Positions 1 to 8,080 of a stretch of 64,000 bases of DNA are shown here, piece after piece. The stretch is taken from contig JALSNJ010000026.1 in the NCBI GenBank assembly GCA_026987025.1, forward strand, positions 62,001 to 126,000, given 5' to 3'. How positions within the stretch are numbered: the stretch's first letter is position 1; every line of letters starts with the position of its first letter. Position numbers and translations under genes: made by a program. Source of the DNA: Candidatus Aminicenantota bacterium (GTDB taxonomy: Bacteria > Acidobacteriota > Aminicenantia > S016-38). Below the pieces are notes generated by a model. That model did no database searches. It saw only the letters and a list, made by a program, of their open reading frames with translations, and was not told the origin of the DNA.

Positions 1-254
1 GCATTGTATTTGGCTCTGCCCACCTTCATTTTCCCTACATCGTTGCTGGTTATCCATTGGAGGAATTCCAGGGCATCCGAACCGGAAACGAAGATCTCCC
101 CCATGTGGCTTACATCAAAAAGGCCTGCCCTCTCCCTTACCGCCATGTGCTCCTCTATGATGGAGGAATACATAACCGGCATTTCAAAGCCGGCAAAGGT
201 TATCATCCTGGCCCCCAAGGCCCTATGAACTTCGTATAAAGGCGTCTTTTTCAT
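1..254 (-). CDS. gcvT: Aminomethyltransferase (glycine cleavage T protein), N-terminal part
   Basis: The reverse strand translates from an ATG at 254 as [17 protein letters not shown], followed by [11 protein letters not shown] and [10 protein letters not shown], which are typical of the GcvT N-terminal folate-binding domain. GcvT transfers the methylene group of the aminomethyl-lipoyl H protein to tetrahydrofolate in glycine breakdown. About 84 codons are present and the frame stays open to the window edge, so the rest lies outside. A GGAGGT site sits 5 bases before the ATG. It is the last visible gene of a leftward group after an amidotransferase and an M20 peptidase, with a 30-base gap. 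No other glycine cleavage gene is in the window. Confidence 0.9.
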   Translation of the reverse strand, partial: MKKTPLYEVHRALGARMITFAGFEMPVMYSSIIEEHMAVRERAGLFDVSHMGEIFVSGSDALEFLQWITSNDVGKMKVGRAKYN

Positions 255-284
255 GATTACCTCCGAGGGGATAGTTTACAAAAA

Positions 285-851
285 TTATTTTTTAAAGGAA
301 AGGGAGAGGAAGTTTCTGAGGACAAAATTCCTACCATCGGGGGTTCTCTCCGGATGGAATTGAACCCCGAAGATCACCCTTTGCGGATGTTGAAGGACCT
401 CCACAATTTCGGGTCTGGCCCTGTTAACCGCCACTATGTCCAGGGGACCCTTCCCATCCACGCACTCGTAGTGGGACTCTTCCATCTGGAACGCCGGGGC
501 AAGTCCCTGAAGCAGAGGGCTATCCTTCAGCTTTATTATGGCCTCCATCCCTTTATGTTTCCCGCAATTTCCTACCCGGTGGCCAAAGGCTTTAGCTATG
601 GCCTGATGCCCGTAGCATATGCCCAGCAGGGGCCAGGGGGTCTCCCGGATAAACTCCAGGAGAGCCTCGGACACCTCCCCCTGTCCCACCATTTTTTCAG
701 AGCCCGTTACGATGGCCGGTCCATTCACTTGCTTCAGGTTTTTCTCATCCAATATTTTTATTTCTCCCTGAAAGATCGGGAAGAGGGCTTCCAGGTATCC
801 CTTGACCTTTTCCTTCTTCCTGTAAACATTGACAATAAAAAGCCTTTTCAC
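285..851 (-). CDS. Class I glutamine amidotransferase (GuaA-like domain), stand-alone
   Basis: This 188-residue protein is a single class I glutamine amidotransferase domain, which frees ammonia from glutamine. The nucleophile motif LLGICYGHQ puts the cysteine at about residue 79, and VQFHPE supplies His166 and Glu168, so the triad is complete. The start is a GTG that overlaps the TGA of the upstream M20 peptidase gene (GTGA), so translation is probably coupled. The domain resembles the amidotransferase half of GMP synthetase, but a full guaA is present at 16415-17938, so this one probably serves another, unknown, acceptor or acts as a gamma-glutamyl hydrolase. The family assignment is firm; the substrate is not known. 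Confidence 0.85.
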   Translation of the reverse strand: MKRLFIVNVYRKKEKVKGYLEALFPIFQGEIKILDEKNLKQVNGPAIVTGSEKMVGQGEVSEALLEFIRETPWPLLGICYGHQAIAKAFGHRVGNCGKHKGMEAIIKLKDSPLLQGLAPAFQMEESHYECVDGKGPLDIVAVNRARPEIVEVLQHPQRVIFGVQFHPERTPDGRNFVLRNFLSLSFKK

Positions 852-1978
852 GGTGCCAGTCTCTTCAAATTTAAAATCAGGAGGGTCAGCATAACTATCC
901 TTTTCTCCAGGGAGGAAAGGTAAACAAATTCATCATCGGAATGGGCCCCCTCTCCCTCGGGTCCCCAGCCGTCAATGGAGGCTATCCCCCATCTTGAAAA
1001 CCAGGAGGTGTCCGCACCGCCAGGGGAAGAGGTCTCATCCAGCTCCATCCCGTAGGAGGAGAAGAACTCCTTCAACCGGGCATAGAGCTTTCTCTGGGTT
1101 ATGCTGGGCTGAAGAGGGGGCACAAAGGAATTGAAACTCATTCGGACCAGGGCCCCACTCTTAAAGGGGGAAACTTCTCCCATGTACTTACGGAGCTTCT
1201 CCGCAAAGTCTTCTTCCTCAAACCTTATGTCCACCACGGCAAAGGCCTCCCCGGGGATGACATTGGGCTTTTCCCCTCCCCCTATGACCCCTATATTAAA
1301 GTTGCCTTCGTTCACCTTCACCCATTCCTTCAGCTGGGCAAGCTGTTCTATAAGCTCGTCTATGGCGTTTATACCCTTCTCCGGAGCAAGCCCTGCGTGG
1401 GCCTTTCTCCCCCGGGTTTCTATCTTAAGGGAGATCACCCCCTTTCGGGAGGTTTTGAGCTTACCCCCGGGGGAAGAAGGCTCCAGGCCGAAGCAATATT
1501 TAAATCCGTTGGCAAGTCTTCTCATGTTGTCCAGGGTGTGGGTTGAACCCTTCTCCTCCTCGGAGTTAAGGATAAGGGCCAGGGACGGAAGCTCCTCCAC
1601 GGCCCGGGCGAATTTCAGGGCGAAGTAAAAGGCCACTATCCCGCCCTTCATGTCCAGGACCCCGGGGCCGTAAATCCTTCCATCCTCCTCCCGGAAGGGG
1701 TTTTTGCTGAGGGTTCCTCTGGGATGGACGGTATCAAGATGGCCCAAAAAAACCACCTTAGGCCTTCCCTTGGAGAAGCGATAAACCCTGTATTCGTCGC
1801 CCAGCACCTTTTTCTGGGGGAGAAAGGGGCGGAAAAGCTCCGCTGCCATGTCCCCCAGGGCGTGGACGGCATCCCTATCCTCGGTGGGGCTTTCCAGCTC
1901 CACGAAATCCTTTAAAAGGGAAATTATCTCCTCCCTTTTTTCCCTGACTAAGGCCTCAATATCCTCCCTTTGAACCAT
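848..1978 (-). CDS. M20 family zinc peptidase/deacylase (ArgE/DapE/CPG2 type)
   Basis: This 376-residue protein is a two-zinc M20 amidohydrolase. Visible motifs are GHLDTVHP (first metal His and catalytic Asp), GPGVLDMKGG (bridging Asp), LNSEEEKGS (general-base Glu and metal ligand) and the late GAHSDDE (last metal His). The middle part around residues 165-280 is the usual dimerisation domain. Members remove N-acyl groups or C-terminal glutamate; CPG2-like, ArgE-like and LysK-like roles are all possible. The ATG at 1978 lies 31 bases inside the 3' end of the UDP-glucuronate decarboxylase gene, and the stop overlaps the amidotransferase start, so the three genes form one transcript. Pairing with an amidotransferase may point to a gamma-glutamyl or amide substrate, which is inference. 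Confidence 0.87.
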   Translation of the reverse strand: MVQREDIEALVREKREEIISLLKDFVELESPTEDRDAVHALGDMAAELFRPFLPQKKVLGDEYRVYRFSKGRPKVVFLGHLDTVHPRGTLSKNPFREEDGRIYGPGVLDMKGGIVAFYFALKFARAVEELPSLALILNSEEEKGSTHTLDNMRRLANGFKYCFGLEPSSPGGKLKTSRKGVISLKIETRGRKAHAGLAPEKGINAIDELIEQLAQLKEWVKVNEGNFNIGVIGGGEKPNVIPGEAFAVVDIRFEEEDFAEKLRKYMGEVSPFKSGALVRMSFNSFVPPLQPSITQRKLYARLKEFFSSYGMELDETSSPGGADTSWFSRWGIASIDGWGPEGEGAHSDDEFVYLSSLEKRIVMLTLLILNLKRLAP

Positions 1979-2892
1979 GGCAAAGCCTCCTTAATCCCCT
2001 CCTCCAGAGTGTATCTGGGCTCCCAACCCAGGATTTTTTTAGCCTTCCCTATGTCAGGCCTCCTCCTTTTGGGGTCGTCCTGGGGAAGGGGTCTGAACTC
2101 TATGGGCGAATTGGAACCGGTGAGCGCCTTTATAAGGGAGGCCACATCTATTATCCTCCATTCCTGGGGATTGCCAAGGTTGAAGACCTCCCCTGATATT
2201 CCCTCCCTGGTGGAAAGGGAGTAAATCCCCTCCACCATGTCCTTTATGTAGCAGAAGGAGCGGGTCTGGGTTCCATCGCCGAAAACCGTCAGAGGTTCTC
2301 CCAGAAGGGCCTGCTTAATAAAAGTAGGGATAACCCTCCCATCGTCCGGGTCCATCCTGGGGCCGTAGGTATTGAATATCCTGGCTATCCTCACATCCAC
2401 CCCGTGCTGGCGATAATAGGCCATGGCCAGGGCCTCAGAGAACCGCTTGGCCTCGTCGTAAACCGAACGGGGTCCAATGGGGGATACATTGCCGTTGTAA
2501 GTTTCCTTCTGAGGGGTCTGCTGGGGGTCCCCGTAGACCTCGGAACTGGATGCCAGGACGAACCTGGCCCCCTTTTCCTTGGCTAACCCCAAGGCATGGA
2601 GGGTCCCCAGGGAGTCCACCTTCATGGTGTGGATGGGATGGCGAAGGTAATGCACGGGAGAAGCAGGACAGGCAAAGTGAAGGATCAAATCAAGCTCTCC
2701 CTTCACATAAAGGAAGTTAGTAACATCGTATTTTATAAAGACGAAGGAGGGGTTGGAAAAATACTCTTGAAGGTTTTCTATCCTCCCTGTAAGGAGATTG
2801 TCCAGGCCTACCACCTCCCAGCCTTCCTGGAGAAACTTTCCCACCAGGTGGGAACCGATAAAACCTGCAGCCCCGGTTATAAGAACCTTCAT
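1948..2892 (-). CDS. UDP-glucuronate decarboxylase (UDP-xylose synthase), SDR family
   Basis: The 314-residue protein is an extended short-chain dehydrogenase. The NAD-binding motif TGAAGFIGSHL is at the extreme N terminus, the catalytic set is SSSEVYG plus YDEAK (Tyr and Lys), and ARIFNTYGPRM and FGDGTQTRSFCY are diagnostic of the UDP-glucuronate decarboxylase branch. It would turn UDP-glucuronate into UDP-xylose for surface polysaccharide. I chose the ATG at 2892 over a TTG three codons upstream because the protein then begins MKVLITG, as the family does. A -10-like box ends 7 bases before this ATG (see promoter), so the mRNA may have no leader. It heads the leftward group with M20 peptidase, amidotransferase and gcvT. 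Confidence 0.92.
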   Translation of the reverse strand: MKVLITGAAGFIGSHLVGKFLQEGWEVVGLDNLLTGRIENLQEYFSNPSFVFIKYDVTNFLYVKGELDLILHFACPASPVHYLRHPIHTMKVDSLGTLHALGLAKEKGARFVLASSSEVYGDPQQTPQKETYNGNVSPIGPRSVYDEAKRFSEALAMAYYRQHGVDVRIARIFNTYGPRMDPDDGRVIPTFIKQALLGEPLTVFGDGTQTRSFCYIKDMVEGIYSLSTREGISGEVFNLGNPQEWRIIDVASLIKALTGSNSPIEFRPLPQDDPKRRRPDIGKAKKILGWEPRYTLEEGIKEALPWFKGRILRP

Positions 2893-2899
2893 CAAAATC

Positions 2900-2927
2900 A
2901 ATTTATCACAAAACCTTTATATATCAA
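2900..2927 (-). promoter_or_regulatory. Candidate leaderless promoter of the UDP-glucuronate decarboxylase operon
   Basis: On the reverse strand TTGATA (2927-2922) is followed after 16 bases by TAAATT (2905-2900), and the ATG starts 7 bases further on. The boxes are imperfect but the spacing matches the better examples in this window. Confidence 0.4.
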
Positions 2928-2964
2928 AGGTTGAAATCCGGGCGGCTTTTGTGCTTTACTTTTT

Positions 2965-2970
2965 TATAAT
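2965..2970 (+). promoter_or_regulatory. -10 box candidate for the OPT transporter
   Basis: A perfect TATAAT lies 25 bases before the ATG at 2996. No convincing -35 box is visible at the right distance. An AAGGAG ribosome site at 2982-2987 follows, so this gene would have a normal short leader. Confidence 0.4.
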
Positions 2971-2995
2971 CAAATAAACTCAAGGAGTGTGGAGA

Positions 2996-4954
2996 ATGAG
3001 CAACGGATTTAAACCCTTTGTCCCCGAAAAAACGGACCTTCCTGAGTTTACATTCAAGGCGGTTTTCTTCGGAGCCATATTTGCGGTTATCCTGGGCGCA
3101 GCCAACACCTACTTAGGGCTTAAGGCAGGGATGACCGTAGCGGCCACATATCCGGCGGCGGTCATGGCCATGGTTATTCTGAAGCCCCTGAGGGGTTCGG
3201 TGCTGGAGGAGAATATTTTCAGGACCACTGCGGCGGTGGGAGAGGCCCTGGCCGCAGGAGCCATCTTCACCATCCCTGCCTTTCTCATCTCCGGCCTCTG
3301 GGACAGGCTACATTATCTGACCAGCACCTTGCTGATGTTGGTGGGCGGCGTTGTGGGGGTTCTCTTCGTCATATTCCTGAGAAGGACGCTGATTGAGGAT
3401 ACCACCCTTCCCTTCCCCGAAAGCGTGGCCACCGCGGAAATAGTCAAGGCCGGTCAGAAGGGCCAGAGCGGAGCCGGCTATGTTTTCGGAGCCATGGCGG
3501 TGGGGGCCATAATAGAGTTCTTCAAAAACTCCAGGGGACTACAGCTCATCCAGTCCTTCGTTAACGGCTTCATAAGCTTCGGAAAGAGCACCATAAAAAC
3601 AGGGAAGTTCTTCACCAAGGAGTTCACCGGAGGGTTTTACATCTCCAGCCCGGCAGCCTCCCCAGCCTTCATGGGCGTTGGCTACATCATAGGTGCCAGG
3701 CTTTCGGCGGTGGTATTTTCCGGAGGTGTTTTCGGTTGGCTATTTCTTGTTCCCCTCCTTTCCTTAGTAAATTCAGGAATGTACTCTCCGGCGGAAGGAA
3801 ACTGGGTGGCCTTCAGCGAGGCTATATGGAAGTATCAGGTAAGGCCCGCCGCGGTGGGAGCCATGATCGTGGGAGCTTTCTACACCCTCTACAAAATGAG
3901 GAAATCCCTGTGGGATGGAATTGCCAGGGCCTTCAGGGATATCAGCCACGGGGCCATCGCCCATGCGGAAAAATCCAGGCTGGAGAAGGATTTACCCTAC
4001 GCCGGGGTACTGGTGGCCATTTTAATCCTTCTGGTGCCCATAACCATAATCTATTACTACTTCACCCATAACTTCTGGGGGGCCCTGCTTTCGGCGATAA
4101 TAATGACCATCGCCGGCTTCCTTTTCGCGGCGGTGGCAGGTTATCTGGTGGGAATGATAGGTTCCTCCAACAACCCCATATCCGGTCTAACCCTTTCAAC
4201 TCTCATAATAGCTGCTCTTTTAATGGTCCTCATTGGGATCAAGGGAGACCCCGGAGTGGCGGCGGTCCTGGGCGTGGCTGCGGTGGTTTGCGCCTCTTCA
4301 GGGGTTGCCGGCGACATAATGCAGGACCTGAAGGTGGGACACATATTGGGAGGTACCCCGTGGAAGATGGAAATCGGCGTCATCATAGGGGTCATCACCG
4401 CATCCCTGGTCCTGGCCATCCCCATGCAGTGGCTGCATCAGGCCTCCAGGGGTGGAATTGGAGGGGCTGACCTTCCCGCTCCCCAGGCAGGGCTTATGGC
4501 CATGCTCTCCAAGGGAATAGTGAGCGGCGAAATGGCGTGGGGCCTGGTCTTAGCTGGCATGCTCTTCGCCGTGGGCCTTATCCTCATAAATTCCCCTTCC
4601 CCCATGCTCATAGCCGTGGGCATGTACCTTCCCTTTGAAACCACCTTTGCTATATTCATCGGAGGACTTATAAGGGCCCTGGTGGACTCCATGCTCAAAA
4701 AGAGGAACCTCTCCGACGAGCAGAAGCAAAAGGCAGAAAACACAGGAACACTGCTTGCCTCTGGCTTCATAGCCGGAGAGGCCATCACAGGGATTATCCT
4801 GGCAGGCCTCTATGTGGCCAGGGTGAAGCTTCCCAACTTCGTTATGGAGACCGCCTGGGGGAGGGCCCTTGGTCCCTGGATGGGACTTCTGGTCTTCCTC
4901 ATCGTGGGCTTCGCCCTGATCTATTACCCCAAGAAGAATGCTGAACGCTCCTGA
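2996..4954 (+). CDS. OPT family oligopeptide transporter
   Basis: The 652-residue polytopic membrane protein matches the oligopeptide transporter (OPT) family. The signature near the N terminus is GAANTYLGLKAGMTVAATYP, followed by about 15 hydrophobic segments, SSNNPISGLT in the middle and FIAGEAITGIILAGL near the end. Members take up peptides or metal chelates with protons. An in-frame GTG exists at 2987, but the ATG at 2996 is preceded at the proper distance by AAGGAG and is preferred. The gene overlaps the next, PqqD-like, gene by 17 bases. Length and motifs are those of a full-size prokaryotic member. Confidence 0.94.
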   Translation: MSNGFKPFVPEKTDLPEFTFKAVFFGAIFAVILGAANTYLGLKAGMTVAATYPAAVMAMVILKPLRGSVLEENIFRTTAAVGEALAAGAIFTIPAFLISGLWDRLHYLTSTLLMLVGGVVGVLFVIFLRRTLIEDTTLPFPESVATAEIVKAGQKGQSGAGYVFGAMAVGAIIEFFKNSRGLQLIQSFVNGFISFGKSTIKTGKFFTKEFTGGFYISSPAASPAFMGVGYIIGARLSAVVFSGGVFGWLFLVPLLSLVNSGMYSPAEGNWVAFSEAIWKYQVRPAAVGAMIVGAFYTLYKMRKSLWDGIARAFRDISHGAIAHAEKSRLEKDLPYAGVLVAILILLVPITIIYYYFTHNFWGALLSAIIMTIAGFLFAAVAGYLVGMIGSSNNPISGLTLSTLIIAALLMVLIGIKGDPGVAAVLGVAAVVCASSGVAGDIMQDLKVGHILGGTPWKMEIGVIIGVITASLVLAIPMQWLHQASRGGIGGADLPAPQAGLMAMLSKGIVSGEMAWGLVLAGMLFAVGLILINSPSPMLIAVGMYLPFETTFAIFIGGLIRALVDSMLKKRNLSDEQKQKAENTGTLLASGFIAGEAITGIILAGLYVARVKLPNFVMETAWGRALGPWMGLLVFLIVGFALIYYPKKNAERS

Positions 4955-5249
4955 GAGGATATATCCTCTCAGAAAGGGAAGATGGACACTTGAGGGGGAC
5001 CATGTGGTCCTCCTCAAACCCAAGTCCCGTTTTAAAATTTTAAGATTCCTCTGGGGGGAAAACTTCAGAATACACCTGGACGAAAAGGGGAGTTTCGTCT
5101 GGGGGCTACTGGACGGGACCCACTCGGTGAAGGAAATCGCCCGGAAATTGGGGGAGAAATTCTCCCTGGAGAATCCTCTGGAAAGCACTCAAAACTTCCT
5201 TGCGGCCCTTTACCGGGGAGGCTTTCTGGAGTTCAGGGAAAAGTATTAA
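4938..5249 (+). CDS. PqqD-like (RiPP recognition element fold) small protein
   Basis: The 103-residue protein carries a PqqD-type core: FRIHLDEKGSFVWGLLDGT, then HSVKEIARKLGEKF, and a C-terminal helix ending GGFLEF. PqqD and its relatives form a winged-helix-like domain that binds leader peptides in RiPP pathways, but many family members stand alone with unknown roles. The gene begins inside the last codons of the OPT transporter, so the two are co-expressed. No radical SAM enzyme, precursor peptide or cyclase is nearby, so a link to peptide modification cannot be shown. A role as a cytosolic partner of the transporter is possible. Confidence 0.72.
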   Translation: MLNAPERIYPLRKGRWTLEGDHVVLLKPKSRFKILRFLWGENFRIHLDEKGSFVWGLLDGTHSVKEIARKLGEKFSLENPLESTQNFLAALYRGGFLEFREKY

Positions 5250-5261
5250 GACTCCTCTTAA

Positions 5262-5290
5262 TTGAATTGAGGGTGTTTTTTTGTTAGAAA
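5262..5290 (+). promoter_or_regulatory. Leaderless promoter of the 461-residue hypothetical gene
   Basis: TTGAAT (5262-5267), 17 bases, TAGAAA (5285-5290), 7 bases, ATG at 5298. No Shine-Dalgarno sequence precedes the start, so transcription probably begins at the start codon. Confidence 0.5.
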
Positions 5291-5297
5291 TAAACCT

Positions 5298-6683
5298 ATG
5301 AGAGAAGACATAACCCATATAACAGCCTTTTTCAAAGAAGGGGAGGTGGAAACCAAGGATAAGCTCCTGGATTCCTTCCTCAAAGAATGCGAAGATAGGG
5401 CCCTGCTCCCCATTCTCTTTGAGTGGGAAATGCTCATAAGGGCCGTTCTCCTTTTTCCAGTTATAAACTTCCATATGCTTTCCGAGGATGTAAAGTCTTC
5501 CCTTATAAGGAAGAACTTTCTCCCTGAACTTAAATCCCTGGAGGATGCCGTAAGAAGGGCGGCGTTGCTTTCCATAAGGCTTGAGAACAGAAACACGGAA
5601 TTTTATTCGGAGTTTGAGGACTTCATTGAGGAATATTTTATGAGAAAGTACGGTGTCATGACCCTGGAGCTTCCCAAAAGGGGAAAGGCGGAATACTGGG
5701 ATATGGTTTCCCAGATAACGGAGCTTTTCCTTGACTGGAAACATGTGCTTTCCAGGGTAAAGGAGGCCCCGGAGATCCCTTACATAGTTTTCTTCTCCAC
5801 CACCAGGAGAATTGTCAGGGAATTAAAGAGAATACCCCTGATGGACTCTTACCTGAGGAAAAGGTTCAAGAGGCCCCTGGACCGAATTTCCGTGCCGGAA
5901 ATAAAGGACACCATTTCCTCCATAAAGGAGAGGACCGAAAGAAGAAGGGTGGCCCTGGTCTTCCTGATGATTTCCAAGCTCATAAAGTACCTGGATTACC
6001 TGGAGAACCTCCTCCGCCAGCCCTCCATCCCCATGCGCTTTTACCCCATCCTTATTCTTATAAAATACGATTTCGCTCTCCTGATAAAGGTCCTTCAAAC
6101 CAACAGGAAAACAGTAGAGAAACTTAAACCTCTAATGGAAAAATTCCTCCTTTCCTTAGAGGCTGAGTATAGAAAGGTCTTCTTCGGGGAGCTCCTCAAC
6201 ATAAGCTTCCTATCCATGCCATCGGCGGTGAAGGAAAAGCTGGCCAAATCCGTTTTTCTGCTGAAGTCCCTGTTGAAGGATATGGTGGTGGAACTGGTGG
6301 GTTTCTACAGGAAGGGGGTGGAAAAGAAGGTTTTGTTCCCATCCCACATAGGAAGGAAGGAGCAGACGGAGATCCTCTTAAAAAACCTGGATACAGCCCT
6401 CTTCCAGCTGGACTTCCTCCTTTCCAAGGGAAAGGTGGAGAGGTTTGAGGCCGAGGAATTGATAGCGGAACTGGAGAAGAAGGTGATCCACCTGCTTCTT
6501 TACAAGGACTGGGAAACCTTAGAGAAGGCCTTCGCTGATATAAGAAGGGCCACCACCAGCCGGGAAATTTTTTCCAAACTTTCAAACCTGAAGAACATAC
6601 TGATTTACATCAAGGAAGAGGTTAAGAAAAGGGAGCTCAGTAAAGAACCTTTAGAAGGAAAAGCCCCTGGGGAGGGGCGGTAG
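5298..6683 (+). CDS. Hypothetical protein, helical, 461 residues
   Basis: I do not recognise this protein. It is almost entirely predicted helix, rich in Lys, Glu, Arg and Leu, with heptad-like stretches around residues 190-240 and 380-450, no signal peptide and no clear membrane segment. No catalytic motif or nucleotide-binding loop is visible. It may be a scaffolding or helical-repeat cytosolic protein. It has its own promoter with the -10 box 7 bases before the ATG. Its 3' end overlaps convergent truA by 47 bases. Codon use is like that of its neighbours, so recent transfer is not suggested. The coding call rests on the long uninterrupted frame. Confidence 0.82.
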   Translation: MREDITHITAFFKEGEVETKDKLLDSFLKECEDRALLPILFEWEMLIRAVLLFPVINFHMLSEDVKSSLIRKNFLPELKSLEDAVRRAALLSIRLENRNTEFYSEFEDFIEEYFMRKYGVMTLELPKRGKAEYWDMVSQITELFLDWKHVLSRVKEAPEIPYIVFFSTTRRIVRELKRIPLMDSYLRKRFKRPLDRISVPEIKDTISSIKERTERRRVALVFLMISKLIKYLDYLENLLRQPSIPMRFYPILILIKYDFALLIKVLQTNRKTVEKLKPLMEKFLLSLEAEYRKVFFGELLNISFLSMPSAVKEKLAKSVFLLKSLLKDMVVELVGFYRKGVEKKVLFPSHIGRKEQTEILLKNLDTALFQLDFLLSKGKVERFEAEELIAELEKKVIHLLLYKDWETLEKAFADIRRATTSREIFSKLSNLKNILIYIKEEVKKRELSKEPLEGKAPGEGR

Positions 6684-7371
6684 GTCCTGCCAAGGTTCTG
6701 TCCTTGGCCTCCAAAATTTTCTCCATTTCCCCTGGGGTAATTTTCCCCCTTCCCACCTCTATAAGGGTTCCCACCATGATCCTGACCATGTATTTTAGGA
6801 AGCCGTTTCCCCTAACCCTGAAGTATATTATGTTCCCCCTTTTCCATATTTTGAAGCTTTGAATTTTCCTTACCCTGTCCTTCTTAGAATCGTCCGAGGT
6901 AAAGGAGGAAAAATCCTTCTGACCCACCAGAAATCCGGCGGCTTCCCTCATGGCCTCCAGGTTCAGGGGGGAACCCTTTACCTGGGCGGCGAACCTCTGA
7001 AGGTGAGGGAGAAGCACTTCCCCTTCAAAGAGCCTGTATTCGTAAACCTTGCCCTTAGCGTGAAACCTGGCGTTGAACTTATCCCCCACTATTTCGCACT
7101 TGAGAACCCTTATATCAGGAGGGAGAAGGGAATTGAGGGCTTTTTTCATGGAATCCGGGGGGATGGAAAGGCGGGTATGGAAGTTGGCTACCTGGCCTAA
7201 GGCATGGACCCCGGCATCCGTCCTGCCGGCGCCGTAAAGCTTGGGCTTTCTCTTGGTGATTATCTGCAGGGCCCTGTGAATGGTTCCCTGGACAGTCCTC
7301 TGATCCGGCTGATACTGCCATCCCTTGTAGGCGGTACCGTCATAGGCAATAACGAGCTTATAATTGGCCAA
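6637..7371 (-). CDS. truA: tRNA pseudouridine(38-40) synthase
   Basis: The 244-residue protein is TruA, which isomerises uridines 38-40 in the anticodon arm of tRNAs. The start MANYKLVIAYDGTAYKGWQ and the catalytic motif YGAGRTDAGVHALGQVANF, with the nucleophilic Asp in GRTDAG, are unmistakable. FLKYMVRIMVGTLIEVGRG is the conserved C-terminal helix. The start codon is TTG, 7 bases after GGAG, and it overlaps the stop of the upstream holB-like gene by 14 bases. It is the last gene of the mazG-DUF2905-uvrA-holB-truA operon and runs 47 bases into the convergent hypothetical gene. Confidence 0.96.
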   Translation of the reverse strand: MANYKLVIAYDGTAYKGWQYQPDQRTVQGTIHRALQIITKRKPKLYGAGRTDAGVHALGQVANFHTRLSIPPDSMKKALNSLLPPDIRVLKCEIVGDKFNARFHAKGKVYEYRLFEGEVLLPHLQRFAAQVKGSPLNLEAMREAAGFLVGQKDFSSFTSDDSKKDRVRKIQSFKIWKRGNIIYFRVRGNGFLKYMVRIMVGTLIEVGRGKITPGEMEKILEAKDRTLAGPTAPPQGLFLLKVLY

Positions 7372-8080
7372 TTCCCATCTCCTGGAGGATTTTCTTGAGA
7401 TAAGCCCTTACAATGGAGAGATTGGCCCTATCCCATATGGAATTAATTCTATCAAAGGCCGAAAGGAAACGGTTCAGGTCCTGGGGAGAAAACCTGACTT
7501 GCTTCAGCTGGGCTTCAGAGAAGTACAGGGTTTGCTGGCCCTCCTTCCATGCCATCCAATCCCGGAGCAGAAAGAACATATCTTGAAGGAAAACCCTGAG
7601 GTCCTCCCTGGTCTTTATGGCTTCCGGTCTGGGAACTTCCCTCTTCTTTTTCCCCTCCTCTCCTGCCCAGGATAGCAAAAGGCAGCGGGAAAGAACCGTA
7701 AGGGGCAGGGAAGAAGGCGAGGAAGTCAGCAGAAGGAAGTAGGTGCTTTGCGGGGGTTCCTCCAGGGTTTTTAAAAGGGCGTTGGCAGCCTCCAGGGTGA
7801 GGCTCTCCGCCTCCTCAATAACCACCAGCCTCCAGGGAGCGGCAAAGGGTTTCAGGGATATTCTGTCTATAAGCTCCCTTATCTGGGAAATCCCGATGCT
7901 CTTTCCCTCGGGCTTTATCCTCAGGACCTCGTTCAGCCAGGAAGCCTTTTTGCACTCCCCCTGACAGATTACATACCTGGCGAAGAGTTCCACCGCCTCT
8001 TGGTTCCCCCCTTCCAGGATTATGCTGTGGTGAAGTTTCCCCCTTTTTGAGGCTTCCCTGAGGTATTCCTCAGCCTTCAA
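7358..8080 (-). CDS. holB: DNA polymerase III delta-prime-like clamp-loader subunit
   Basis: The 240-residue protein resembles the N-terminal ATPase-fold part of delta-prime. LHHSIILEGG replaces the Walker A loop with a degenerate sequence, as in true delta-prime subunits. WRLVVIEEAESLTLEAANALLKTLEEPP is the diagnostic sensor region (VIxxAExxTxxAANALLKTLEEPP), followed by a shortened SRC motif (VLSRCLLL). The usual four zinc-binding cysteines are not evident, and the protein is short for the family (about 310-340). The start is TTG, 5 bases after GGGAGGT, and the gene overlaps uvrA by 11 bases. It would help load the sliding clamp. Confidence 0.85.
   Translation of the reverse strand: MKAEEYLREASKRGKLHHSIILEGGNQEAVELFARYVICQGECKKASWLNEVLRIKPEGKSIGISQIRELIDRISLKPFAAPWRLVVIEEAESLTLEAANALLKTLEEPPQSTYFLLLTSSPSSLPLTVLSRCLLLSWAGEEGKKKREVPRPEAIKTREDLRVFLQDMFFLLRDWMAWKEGQQTLYFSEAQLKQVRFSPQDLNRFLSAFDRINSIWDRANLSIVRAYLKKILQEMGIGQL

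Noticed and set aside
5253-5282. Imperfect inverted repeat with a T-run after the PqqD-like gene, possibly a terminator
   Set aside because: The stem is weak with G-T pairs, and the same bases make a better promoter (TTGAAT-17-TAGAAA) for the next gene.
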